This document shows positions 1-9,010 of a stretch of 11,012 bases of DNA, piece by piece. The notes beneath the pieces were generated by a model. The model worked only from the letters and a program-made list of their open reading frames with translations. It did not search any database and was not told the DNA's origin. Source of the stretch: Gymnopilus junonius. Taxonomy: Eukaryota > Basidiomycota > Agaricomycetes > Agaricales > Galerinaceae. Numbering within the stretch: position 1 is the first letter of the stretch; each line of letters starts with the position of its first letter. Location: positions 1 to 11,012 of the forward strand of contig JADNYJ010000867.1 of the NCBI GenBank assembly GCA_015501075.1. Reading direction: 5' to 3'. Made by a program: the position numbers and the translations under genes.

Positions 1-645
1 GTCGCATGTACCGGAGTAGGGTGTGAGGTGCGCCCACCCGCTTATAGTCAGCGGTGGGTGTTACTGCTTTCAAGTTGTCTGCGCATGCGTTCCAGCTGTG
101 TAACAATGTATGTACTAAGCGCGAAAGATACGGAGAGAGTTATGAACCTAGTTTTAGGCTCAGCTTGACGAAACGCTCTCTGATTTTTCTCTCGTGTCGA
201 CAACAAGGTAAATTAACCACAGAGTCATTAGCCTGTGCGTTGTGTTTCATTCCCTAATTGACTGATCAACAAATTGACAATGCTAAACGTCTTAGAAACG
301 TAGAGTATCCGATGTCGGGCCTCCAGTATGAATCTTGGACTCGAAGAGCGCTGCGCATGAGGCCCTACTCTGATTAATCATGAGTGGTGAATTTAGTCCG
401 TCATATTGAAGAGATTACTCGACTACTTGGGTTCTTATATACACTAGTAAGCCTTAACAGGGCTCTAGATTGAAGATAGCTTCCGTGCCGAGTCCCGAGA
501 TGAGATCTATAGGAGATTCTTTGGGTACCTGGACATCTCTGGACATATGGTTCTTTGAAGTACTAGCTTTTATTAACCCTTATTAATAACATAGCATGAT
601 CTCATTATTAACCGTCCCGACGCTCGCAGTGCTATGAATGGATCG
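1..645. other. AT-rich intergenic stretch, no gene seen
   Basis: I see no supportable gene here. Open frames are short, with no recognisable protein, no spliced continuation and no plausible coding signature. An AT-rich patch of TTATTAA-type words lies around 568-612, just beyond the stop of the minus-strand gene that ends at 646, and may belong to its 3' untranslated region. No tRNA-like or repeat structure was noticed. Confidence 0.5.
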
Positions 646-1214
646 TCATGAAAATTGCGTAACCGGAACCGGATAGAAGATATCCGGTTGTCCCTTGTGG
701 GCGCTTGAATGTCGATATGAAATCTTGAGAACATCGAAGGCCTGAACGATATCTTTTTGTTGAGGGAAGCAGTTTGCAGACACCACTCGATGGAGATTCT
801 TAGAAATGACCGGAAAGTCCACGTTTTCGTGGCTTTGAGAGAATTTTCCTGAAATTTCTTCTTTGTTTGCTGCAGATTGTTCTCCCCGGTTTGTCGTCAT
901 CCCCCAACCGGCATTGCGGCGCAAAACAAATACGGCACCATCGATCTTACTGTCACCAATCTGCTCTCGCCGTCCTCCTTTCAATTGACATCGGTTCTCC
1001 ATGTTTTCCACTCCAGGAAGTCGTAGTCATGAGCTTGGTATGCGTCAGATATATCGTAAACTCCAGAAGGATATGCAGGGTCTTGAAGGATTGATAATGA
1101 GTGCGTTTGTTTCGTAGAATTTGAGGCCTTACTCACCATCTATGACGGTTCGGATCCAGTAGTCATCTAATCTCGGCAGATGCGGGGCCAGATTTACCTT
1201 ACTACCGCAAGCAT
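646..1214 (-). CDS. Unrecognised two-exon gene, divergent from the MFS transporter, with two apparent frame breaks
   Basis: I do not recognise this protein. Exon 1 runs 1214 to 1137, a 55-bp intron (GTGAGT donor, CAAG acceptor) runs 1136 to 1082, and exon 2 runs 1081 to the stop at 646. The splice joins one open frame reading DDYWIRTVIDDPAYPSGVYD, whose composition looks genuinely coding. Two one-base gaps are needed for a single product of about 171 residues: one near 1197, in the run AAGGTA just after the likely start ATG at 1214, and one near 1000, before an in-frame TGA at 983-981. Adding one G to a GG pair repairs each. A second ATG at 1242 is in the same frame as exon 1 but meets TAG after four codons. 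The C-terminal half is a long open frame ending in FYPVPVTQFS. No signal peptide or membrane segment is obvious. The unspliced C-terminal frame might hide a further intron. Confidence 0.42.
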
Positions 1215-1339
1215 CTGCTCCGTGTTCCTAGCCACAAATCATTTGTTTTCACCTTTTCTTGAATCTTATAAATGTGGGTCGGTCGACTTCGATAGACCGT
1301 TTTGCGATTTCCCCACCGCGTAGCGCATTCGCACCCGCT
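1215..1339. promoter_or_regulatory. Compact divergent promoter between the unknown minus-strand gene and the MFS transporter
   Basis: Only about 125 bp separate the likely start codons of the two divergent genes. TATAAAT at 1267-1273 lies about 67 bp upstream of the transporter ATG. Its core TTATAA (1266-1271) is self-complementary, so it also reads as a TATA-like box about 50 bp upstream of the minus-strand ATG at 1214. Shared control of the two genes is an inference. No known operator was recognised. Confidence 0.45.
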
Positions 1340-3546
1340 ATGTCCCAACTTCCTCCAGAATTTCCCACATCGACGCGATCATCATTGACATTCTTGGAGG
1401 CTGCCACTATCCCCACCACCTACTCATGAGCTCGAGAAGCGGCCTTCAGGGGGCGCCGAAATTGAAGCTATTACTTCGCGTGGTGAAGAAAGTCTAGAAC
1501 GATATGGAGGAGACGACATCCACGAACCCCCTTCGAAGGAAGAAGAAGCTTTAGGTGGTGGTTTACCACCCGCGCCAACGCTCGACGCGAACATGGTGAC
1601 ATGGGATGGTCCAGACGATCCACAAAATCCGCAGAATTGGTCGATTCGACGGAAGTGGTTTATTACTAGTGTGACTATCGTTATGACAGTGAACGTGTAT
1701 GTTGGTCCTTCTTATCCGTACAATTTTTGCCTGACTTCATGTTCTGCAGGACGTTCGCTTCATCTGCCCCTTCGTCAGCTGCATTAAAACTGGCGAAGGT
1801 GTTCGACGTCCCAGCGGAAGTAGGTTATTTAATAACTACTACGTTCCTACTTGGATATGTGTTTGGGGTGAGTTCTTGCCGTGCTTTACGATGTAGCTTT
1901 ACGCTGACGATATTTCTAGCCTCTATTTTGGGGTCCGGGGAGTGAGCTTATCGGGCGACGACCGATTCTCGTTGTCACCATGATTTTATATACGCTCTTT
2001 ATTCTCGGACAAGCTCTTGCCCAGAACATTCAAACGTTGCTTGTCACACGTTTCTTATCAGGCTTCTTCGCTGTTGCACCTGTGAACAACGCTGGAGGTA
2101 ATACTTCTTCCGAGTGATAACGTTTTATCAAGTTCACTGACTTGTCGTCAGGTCTCATTGCTGACATCTGGTCTGCGAAAGGACGTGGCCCTGCTACCAG
2201 TCTCTTCACGGCAGCCGTATTTATTGGTCCAGTCATTGGCCCTATAGTGTCTGGATAGTGAGTGACATCTCTTGTTCTATTCTTCTGCCGCTAACCCGCA
2301 GAAATAGCATCGTTGACAGCCAGGCATCCTGGAGATGGGTGTTCTGGGTCATGTTCATCTTCGCCGGCCTCTGCACCTTAATCATGATACCTTCCCTGCC
2401 CGAGACATACGCACCCGTCATCCTTGCTAAGAAGGTGAAACGTCTGCGAAAGGAGGACCCTGTCGGCAGCAAGTACTGTACGCGGAGCATGAGAAGCAAG
2501 ATTGGTCATGGCGGGGCGTCCTCCATCGAACACTGTTCCGTCCCTTCAGCATGCTCGCACAGGAACCCATTCTTCTATTGGTCACTATCTACACATCCAT
2601 CGTATATGGTTTACTTTACGCACGTACGTGAACTAAGCCTTAACGTATTCCGTTTACCACACTTAATTATTTTCTTCTCAGTGTTCGAGGCTTTCCCTGT
2701 CATCTTCATCGAGCATCACGGTTTTACAGTCGCACAGACTGGTTTAATCTTCATCGGGGTTGGCATTGGCACCACCATTGGCTCTTTTATTAATTATCTG
2801 GCGTCGGCTCATTATCCAGAGCTCATCGTAAAGTGGAGAGGCTTCCCCCCTCCGGAGGATAGGATGTACGGTGCCATGTTAGGCAGCCCAATTCTTGTCA
2901 TCGGTATCTTCTGGCTCGGATGGACAGGCCAATATGACAGCATACCGTGGTATGTTCCTGCAATCAGTACTTATTTTCATTGGAGCAGGCATCAGCTTGA
3001 TCTTCATGTCGTTTTTGGTACGTCCTTACAACGAAAATCAAAGACCGTTACTGACGAACCTTTTCATCCACAGAGCTACTTGGTGGACACATACTTGTGA
3101 GTTAATTTCACCTACTATTAGTGATGTCGATTTCTTAGGCATAATTTCCTCCCCTAGAATGTACACAGTGCGTCTGCTTTCGCTGCTAATACTATCTGTC
3201 GATCCGCTCTTGGTGCCGCATTCCCTCTCTTTACCGTCCAGATGTTCACCAATGTAAGTTTTCAATTTTAAATACGGTATTACTTACCTTACTTACTTGT
3301 TGATTAGCTGAAAGTGAACTGGGCTTCAACCCTCATCGGGTTTAATTGCTCTATTATTTGTACCATGTCCCCTGTTCAAGAAATACGGACCAAGGATACG
3401 AACCAAAAGCAAATTTGCGCCTGCTTTGTAAGTCTTCCTATACCCTGTGTGGCGCCGTCCATACTAATGCCTGTGGTATTTAGGATCTCAAAATTGCTGC
3501 AGAGTTAAAGCGCGAGGCTGAAAAGGGCGGCGCTTCCCCAGCATAA
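1340..3546 (+). CDS. Major facilitator superfamily transporter, DHA1 (polyamine/drug:H+ antiporter-like), ten exons, reading frame disrupted
   Basis: Predicted plasma-membrane or vacuolar exporter of the fungal DHA1 family; the substrate cannot be told from sequence. Exons: 1340-1696, 1750-1867, 1920-2097, 2152-2257, 2308-2623, 2682-3017, 3074-3096, 3158-3253, 3308-3427, 3484-3546. The nine introns are 50-61 bp with GT-AG ends. Exons sum to 1713 nt, giving about 570 residues, normal for the family. Landmarks: acidic N-tail, then VTWDGPDDPQNPQNW, the family signature before helix 1; motif A (GSELIGRR) after helix 2; the antiporter motif C region GPVIGPIVSGY; SWRW; and LPETYAPV at the end of the first six-helix half. 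The second half has FEAFPVIFIEHHGFT and SYLVDTYL. Frame breaks are inferred near 1411 (extra base), 2472 (missing), 2968 (extra), 3170 (missing), 3344 (extra) and 3428 (missing). As written, no full-length product is possible. Sequence error or a recent pseudogene are both possible. Confidence 0.85.
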
Positions 3547-3899
3547 ATATCTTTTGATCGTTTCTTCCCTCTTTATTAAGCTCCAAGGAGACTGGGTCGA
3601 GTCATATTTTTTATTTTGGCCCCGCTGCGGATTTCATCATCATTAAACATTGCCATTTGCATCCACCTCGTGATTTTTAGGAACCTCATGTATCATGTTC
3701 AAGGACTGTCGTTGCACTCCTTAGATTGTCGTCTAGACCTACTCACAATACTAGAGCACTTACATACATTATTATTATTACACCTTCTGATACACACCAT
3801 GTCAAATAATTGACTTCACGAAAGTAGACCAATACTAGCAAAGATTTTATTATACCAAACTTCGTCTCTGTGAACTGTGTCTCGCCCTAGGCATAATTC
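3547..3899. other. Convergent intergenic region / 3' untranslated sequence
   Basis: This 353-bp stretch lies between the stop codons of the transporter (plus strand) and the orphan gene (minus strand), so it probably holds both 3' untranslated ends. It is T-rich just after the transporter stop and carries a short ATT/TTA run at about 3768-3780. No gene or terminator-like structure was recognised. Confidence 0.5.
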
Positions 3900-4360
3900 C
3901 TATGACTCCCAGTCCTTGATCGTAAATCTCATGCGATTCTCTTCGATACCCCTCCCGAATGCATCAGTGAACCTCTTTCGTCTTCGACGGTCGACATCAA
4001 GTTCAACTAGCTTGTCTTCAACATCTCGGATAGACCGACAAACGACGAGACGTGTCAAGACGAAAAACTGCATAATCTGATTGCCACGAATGTCGCTTTG
4101 GAAGCATGCTATTGCGGGTCCAAAGATGAAATGCAACGTAAACTCAAAAAAAAGACGCGCTACGGACCATGGATCTTTGGTGTCTTGGGTCGTTGTTCCC
4201 TGAGCAGTTCCAGATCCCAACAGCAGAGCAAATCAGCCATGATGTCAGGATTGTACCCGTTATATGTCTCGTCCAACCTGGAGTCCCAATAGAGCTCTTT
4301 CATGTAGCTTTGAGAGATCATATATCCGCAAGCAAAGACGGGAGGCTTCAACGATGGCAT
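3900..4360 (-). CDS. Orphan two-exon protein of about 133 residues
   Basis: I do not recognise a family. Exon 1 runs 4360 to 4168, the intron 4167 to 4109 (59 bp, GTCCGT donor, AATAG acceptor), and exon 2 4108 to the TAG at 3902-3900. The splice is phase 1 and joins two open frames, removing the in-frame TAG that would otherwise end exon 1. The intron length matches that of the well-supported genes here. The start ATGCCATCG at 4360 opens MPSLKPPVFACGY. Exon 1 includes SYMKELYWDSRLDETYNGY and the acidic/leucine stretch DLLCCWDLELLRE. Exon 2 includes IRDVEDKLVELDVDRRRRKR, a charged, probably helical segment with a basic run, and ends in IKDWES. The product looks soluble, with no signal peptide or membrane helix. 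An upstream exon cannot be excluded, but none splices in frame. Unlike its neighbours it needs no frame correction. The GTCCGT donor is weak, so the model is moderate. Confidence 0.45.
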
Positions 4361-4527
4361 GTCTAACGAATGGTCGGTCCTCGAGGCTCGCGGATAACCA
4401 GTGCCCGTCAAGTTTACATACATCGCTCCGTCGACCCTGAGACTGTTCGCTTCGTAGGATCGTACGCCGATCGTGCTCTTTGAGTTTCAAGAGAAAATTT
4501 TCCTCCTGAACTACTATCGTTGATCGA

Positions 4528-5155
4528 GAGTTTGAAACGATGGGGAGTTTGAAACTGTCAACTTTTGCAAACCTTCCTCTCGCATTTGGCCCCCACAAAA
4601 ATTCACATAAATACAATAGCATACTGCCTACCCTGTTATGTACTTTGTTTCTCGATGTCTGCAGAAGAGGAAGAATGGCACTCGATTTGCAGAACTGAGT
4701 GCATCAAATCAGCTGATGTATCAGCATCTCTTGCAAGATCTGGCCAGATCCCTTTGGTCAAATAAAACGAAAATTCACAGAAGCGTCAAGGAGACTTGTT
4801 CAAGCAGGAATACTGAGCCTTGGGCAGATTCATGTACATCATTTGACTTCGTGAGGGCAGATGCAATACAGAAGGTGTGTTTAAGCGTGACAAGACGTGA
4901 CATTTTCATGCGGGAAGGACTTGTCCGCGCCCTGCCAAAAGGACCGTGACAATCCGTGACCACCGTTTCAATCTCGCCATTCCTTCAGCTTTGAGACGCA
5001 GAAATGCTCCTGTCCTTGGCAGCTTCAACTTTTCCTAAAAAAAATTATACCAGTCTGTATAGAATGTAAAAATGTACCTCTCTGTAAAATTTCATTTCCA
5101 AATTCTAGGTAGAAGAATTGATATCGATTTTTCTTTGCTTCGGTTTCAAACTCCC
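4528..5155. repeat. Nested inverted repeats built on GAGTTTGAAAC
   Basis: Four related words occur. On the plus strand they are at 4528-4542 (GAGTTTGAAACGATG) and 4543-4555 (GGGAGTTTGAAAC), side by side. On the minus strand they are at 4961-4975 (13 of 15 bases match the first copy) and 5143-5155 (perfect 13-base match to the second). This gives two nested inverted repeats with arms about 430 and 600 bp apart. They may be ends of a small non-autonomous element or paired binding sites. I found no clear target-site duplication. The left pair lies about 170-195 bp upstream of the start of the minus-strand orphan gene. Confidence 0.4.
4886..4960. repeat. Two CGTGAC pairs, each with exactly 10-bp spacing
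   Basis: The hexamer CGTGAC occurs at 4886-4891, 4896-4901, 4945-4950 and 4955-4960. Within each pair the copies start 10 bp apart, about one helical turn, and the pairs start 59 bp apart. Such phasing can mark cooperative protein binding, but no binding factor is identified. It could also be a degenerate short duplication. Confidence 0.4.
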
Positions 5156-5269
5156 AACAAACCATAGTATACATAGACATTTCTGCAAGGAAGAAATGCG
5201 ACCATCACACAAATCTTTCCTTCGCAAGTAGAATAGAAATCTATTGTCAGCAGCCAGATCATAATGGTA

Positions 5270-5287
5270 GATAGTGATAGTGATAGT
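5270..5287 (+). repeat. Short GATAGT tandem repeat
   Basis: Three perfect GATAGT units lie in tandem. This is a small microsatellite in non-coding sequence, with no functional evidence. Confidence 0.6.
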
Positions 5288-6743
5288 ATTATACACAGCA
5301 CTGGCCCGTCCCAGGCCGCGTGTCCCGAAAGTTATCCCGATACAGGCCAGCTAAGTACATATCTTCGCTTCCAGACCCTGTACGTTCCGACCACACCAAG
5401 CAATCCACCCAGCATTAGCCTGGACGTCAATGTGGCCATCCTGTACAGAGCAGTGTCTGAGACTATCCCATCACCACCTCTACTTACTTCTACTACAGAT
5501 TATTACCCAGTTTAAGGATGTTTAGAATTGAATTGTGCCAAATGCCGGAGTCACAATTGTTCATAAATTCAGTTAAGTACTTCCATTCCAAAGAGTACAG
5601 CGAGTCCTGATCAGGGCATGTTCAGCCGCGGATTTGACTCGAGCTATGCAGGACCTTTTTCTCGCAGTTTCTCTTGGTGGCAGTACTTTATACAATAAAG
5701 TCTTCTGGTGTAAGCTTGGGTTGGGCCATTATTAAACCTTGAAATTTGTAGGAGATCTCTGTAAGGGGTACATTGCATCCATGTTGGCAATGCTAGAGTC
5801 TCAGGAAGGTTGTCTGCCTTGGCTCCTTTCTTGGGTTATAATCCATTGTGGAAGCAGGTACAGTTTTGAGTGGCTGCCTAGCTCATCTCTAAAAGGATTG
5901 CACTCTCATTGTGTTTTCTACCAATTTTATTATGCATGTCGACAGTAACCTTATCAGCTTAGATTCAGGTAAAAGTCAGAACATCTGCAGCGGTGTACTA
6001 GTAGGTTGGCAATGATAACACAAATATCGGTTACCTGAGATGTTGAATTTTATTCTTCTCACAGGGTCGATTCTGCTTGTGCTTTTGAGCAAGACAATTT
6101 GAAGCTATTTAGCAAGACTGGGTGATGTCTCAAGCCTCAAGTTGTCTAATGCTATTGGCAGCCTTCAAAACTTCAGTGGTGATGGTCTGGTCTCAGTAAT
6201 AGCACAACTTCCATTGCCGCTATTGCTCGCCTTTTTTTTTCTTTGTTCTCTAGTTGAGACTTTAAGCAAGATGGGTAAGAAAGTACCTTTGGCTCAGATC
6301 GACTGCATTCTGGATAGTCCAGTGGCTGGTGCAGATGAAGGACGGTATATTTCTTTACAACGTTGTGTATGGTAGGTCTGCGAGTAATAGTTTACAGGTG
6401 GGTACAGACATCGCGACTGTTGACTAAAATACCTGGCACCCTAACCATCTTCTGAGTCGAAGAGGCAGTCTTGGAGCGAGCGGAGGTATGCGATATTCAA
6501 TCTAGCTCCAGCTCATTGGCAACCGCAGAGTGGGGGGTGGGCCAAGCATGGGTGGCTGGTTGGCGAGGACAGACTGTTGGGTCAACAGGAGTTCGGCGCG
6601 AGGCTCGACCTACTGCTGAAGCTGGATATACCGAAGAGCAATTTAACAAAGTCAATACCCTGTTTCGATTCAGCAAAGTTCACCGACCATGATACCGAGA
6701 GGTCCATTAGCGGTGGGCTGAACTTGTTGTCGAGGGTCACTGG

Positions 6744-6992
6744 CTAGTCCTGATCCAATGGAAGGGCTCCACGCAAATCTATCAGAACATAATGTCCTGG
6801 AGCGCGTTCTGTGGGAGCCATTCTAAGATGAGGCGACATATAAGCAAACCGTGCTACAGTGGGTGTCGGATCAGGGGACATCATCGGGGGCAGGTAGAAC
6901 TGCGGGTCAGAGGTAGGGAAAACTGGAACCTGAGGGCAGAGTACTGAGGCGTAATGGAAGAGTGGGAGGTGCGCGTTTCCCATATTCATGTC
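6744..6992 (-). CDS. Candidate exon of an unrecognised minus-strand gene
   Basis: An open frame of about 82 codons reads minus from 6992 to a TAG at 6746-6744, with a Met codon at 6989. The composition is proline-rich early (PQFYLPPMMSPDPTPT) and ends in HYVLIDLRGALPLDQD. Immediately upstream is a TTAG acceptor at 6994-6993, and 70 bp away a good donor GTGAGT (7062-7057). Joining the open frame upstream of that donor keeps phase and reads RRGAP into DMNMGN. That supports a spliced gene, but the upstream exon meets a stop within about 25 codons and has no start codon in view. The intron is also longer than others in the window. No domain was recognised. It may be a gene remnant or chance. Confidence 0.27.
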   Translation of the reverse strand, partial: DMNMGNAHLPLFHYASVLCPQVPVFPTSDPQFYLPPMMSPDPTPTVARFAYMSPHLRMAPTERAPGHYVLIDLRGALPLDQD

Positions 6993-7730
6993 CTAATCCA
7001 ATATTGGTTGTAGCTATGGCCTCAGCAAACAGTAACCTGTGCGTGTATGGATAGGGACTCACCGGAGCCCCCCTGCGAGACAACGGTATTTCTACCTGCC
7101 GTCCTCCGATTGCCAGACTAATACACCGCAGTGGTTAGGAGATGGTCATTGTTCCCTTGGACGGTGTGCGATAAGGGCGATCAGGCTTCGATGTCGTTTG
7201 GTGAGGTTGGCCAAAATTTGATGCCAGTGGTCAGATGAGGCATAGGTTGCTCATTAGTGCACGCTCGTCACTGTGCCACCTGTGGGGTGGTGGGGTGCTC
7301 GAGGAGGGTTTTAGCTGTCAGAGAGCGAGAGGAGTGGGTAGGTACAGTAGGTAGACGACAGAGGGAGCGAGCGAGCGACCTCGGAGGGAATGTGGCTGCA
7401 ACCTCTTTCTCACGTCTAGTTGAGAATTTTTACGTACTTTTGCCACAGGATCAAAGGTGTTTATGACTACGCTCTCTGTACTCGTCACTGTATCACCTAG
7501 GTGCGGTGGGGTGCTCGAGCAAGGGGTTTGAGCGAAAATCAAGTTTTGATGGTGGAAGTAACACATCATTAGTATCTGATTCTAACTTGAATCTTGATCG
7601 GCTTACTTCAGCTAAGGTCCTCGAACATAGGGGTTATTCACGTGACGTCCGAGTTCGATTCAGGAAACAGAATTTCAATCAACGTTTCAACAATTAACAA
7701 CTCTCTTGTCGTTATTTGATTCTTCCACAG
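6993..7730. other. Intergenic region upstream of the F-box gene
   Basis: No gene is supported apart from the possible upstream exon discussed for the minus-strand candidate. This stretch is more GC-rich than 5500-6400, has purine-rich simple sequence around 7320-7385 (GAGCGAGCGAGCG), and carries the 52-bp imperfect direct repeat. A CACGTGACGTC word at 7639-7649, an E-box/CRE-like palindromic pair, lies about 90 bp before the F-box start and is a candidate upstream regulatory site. Confidence 0.4.
7264..7533 (+). repeat. Imperfect direct repeat of about 52 bp, two copies
   Basis: Copy 1 (7264-7315) and copy 2 (7481-7533) both begin CTCGTCACTGT, share CACCT, then GGTGGGGTGCTCGAG, and end in a G/T run followed by AGC. 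Start-to-start distance is 217 bp. The unique sequence between has no matching structure. They could be a diverged duplication or ends of a small element. Confidence 0.5.
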
Positions 7731-9010
7731 ATGATAGCAATGTCAGCGAAAGAATATTACCACACGAACCCAAGTTCTGCATCTCTCGTCGACCTCATTC
7801 CTCCAGAGATATGGTCAACAATATTCAGACACGCCACAAGACCAGACTTCTCTGAATATCGCTTTGTGGGCCCCAAATCACTGGATTTCATCAGCGGAAT
7901 AGATAGAGACCAATTGAAGGAATTTAGAGCTTCACTGGTATGTCCTATTATTCCAGTCTTTACAGTCCTTGATGGCGAAACCCCACGGATTGTCAGGTTA
8001 CAAAACGTTACCTGGTGCGCGTGAGCAAGGCATGGTATAGCATTGCAATGCCTTTCCTGTATGAGCATGTCATCTTGGGTACAGGGAGGAGTATCATTCC
8101 ACTTTGTCAAGTCATGAAGAGGTCGCAGGAACAGGTTGATTCCGACAGACCCGGATCCTCTATTGGTTGGTGGACCAAGAGGCTCGACGTGAGCATGCGG
8201 GATAAGGCTGATGGCCCCAATGAGATTCTATCCGCTTTGGCAGATATCATGGCATGTTTGCGCAATCTGCGGGTTTTGACGTTTTCAGTAAAAGGACAAG
8301 GATACGATATCAGGAAGCCCTTACCGTCCAGTGTCTTACGTTCCCTTTCTTGTCACGACACTCTCAAAGTCGTTCATTGGTACAATGACTATCTTCAGCC
8401 CACGACTGGCGACTGGACGTCGTTTTTAGAGGTCCATTCTCAACTGGAGTCCATTCGGGGCAGATTTTTGCTTGCGCCAAACAATCACGTCAAGCTGGAG
8501 GCCCTGAAGACAATCTACCAATGTTCCCATCCTAAAGCGCCGCAAAATCTTCTGAACTTCGATCTTTCTTCCGTTTGCTACGCTGTTTACCATATAGGTA
8601 TTACTTTGGATCCTGCCACTAGCTTCAACCACACTTTCTTTTCATTGTTGGGTTCTCAGCTTACCATCATCCAAATCGACTGTCTCGAGGGCGCCTATCT
8701 GGAGGACTTTCAACAAACATTTTCAGAAATGGAAAAAGAGTGCCACAATCTCAGTGAAATACATTTCAACCTTTGCGCCTGGTCCGTTTTTAATTCATGC
8801 ATTCCGGGCAGTCGCTTCCCACCCAGTGTCAAGAGCCTTGGAATCCGAATTACTGGAGCCACAATTTCAAATGTCGATATTCGAACCTTCTTCACACAGG
8901 CGCTGCCGGCAGTCTTATCACAAAACCTGAACGTCAAGATGATCCAAATTACGAATCCGGGAACAGTCCGGGCCTTACGAAGCCATCCCCGCTCCTTGAT
9001 CGAGGAATAG
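7731..9010 (+). CDS. F-box-like domain protein, two exons, with a probable C-terminal frame break
   Basis: Probable substrate-recognition subunit of an SCF-type ubiquitin ligase, a family hugely expanded in mushrooms; the target is unknown. Exon 1 is 7731-7937, the intron 7938-7996 (59 bp, GTATGT donor, TCAG acceptor) and exon 2 7997-9010, about 406 residues. The F-box-like part is LVDLIPPEIWSTIFRHAT (residues about 22-39), continuing across the splice to VSKAWYSIAMPFLYEHV (about 79-95), the usual end of the domain. The rest has no recognisable repeat; this family typically carries irregular leucine-rich or hypothetical C-terminal regions. ATG 7731 directly follows CTTCCACAG, a good acceptor, so a 5' intron or upstream exon is possible; ATG 7740 is an alternative start. 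The frame ends at TAG 9008-9010, but the minus-one frame continues LLDRGIEQVTAMGVQLLDNH, which looks like the natural C-terminus. One base is therefore probably missing near 8993, in a CC run. Confidence 0.78.

Larger units (their letters stand above)
4361..6743. other. Long stretch with little coding signal
   Basis: About 2.4 kb without a gene I can support. Open frames here are under about 105 codons, show no recognisable domain, and do not join through introns like those of the real genes nearby. The segment holds the nested GAGTTTGAAAC repeats (4528-5155), the CGTGAC pairs (4886-4960), a short GATAGT repeat (5270-5287) and, at about 5500-6400, AT-rich sequence with T runs. It may be decayed repeat or transposon sequence, but no protein of any element was recognised. 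Confidence 0.4.

Noticed and set aside
54..257. Plus-strand open frame of 67 codons near the window start
   Set aside because: Short, composition not coding-like, no family resemblance and no splice continuation.
2941..2969. GTATGT...CAG within the transporter as an 18-nt intron that might explain the frame break
   Set aside because: It is far below the 50-61 bp introns here, removing 18 nt does not change frame, and the segment encodes the conserved WYVPAIS stretch.
4638..4949. Plus-strand open frame of 103 codons
   Set aside because: No domain, no splice context and low-complexity composition; it overlaps the CGTGAC repeats.
5264..5515. Plus-strand open frame of 83 codons starting MVDSDSDS
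   Set aside because: Its start is the GATAGT microsatellite, and the rest is Ser/Thr/Pro-rich with no recognisable family or splice partner.
5739..6375. Two plus-strand open frames that might be transposon remnants
   Set aside because: No reverse transcriptase, integrase or transposase motif, no terminal repeats and no target duplications were seen.
7600..7672. Possible tRNA suggested by GAGTTCGATTCAGG, close to a B-box
   Set aside because: No matching A-box, no acceptor-stem pairing and no clover-leaf arms could be found around it.
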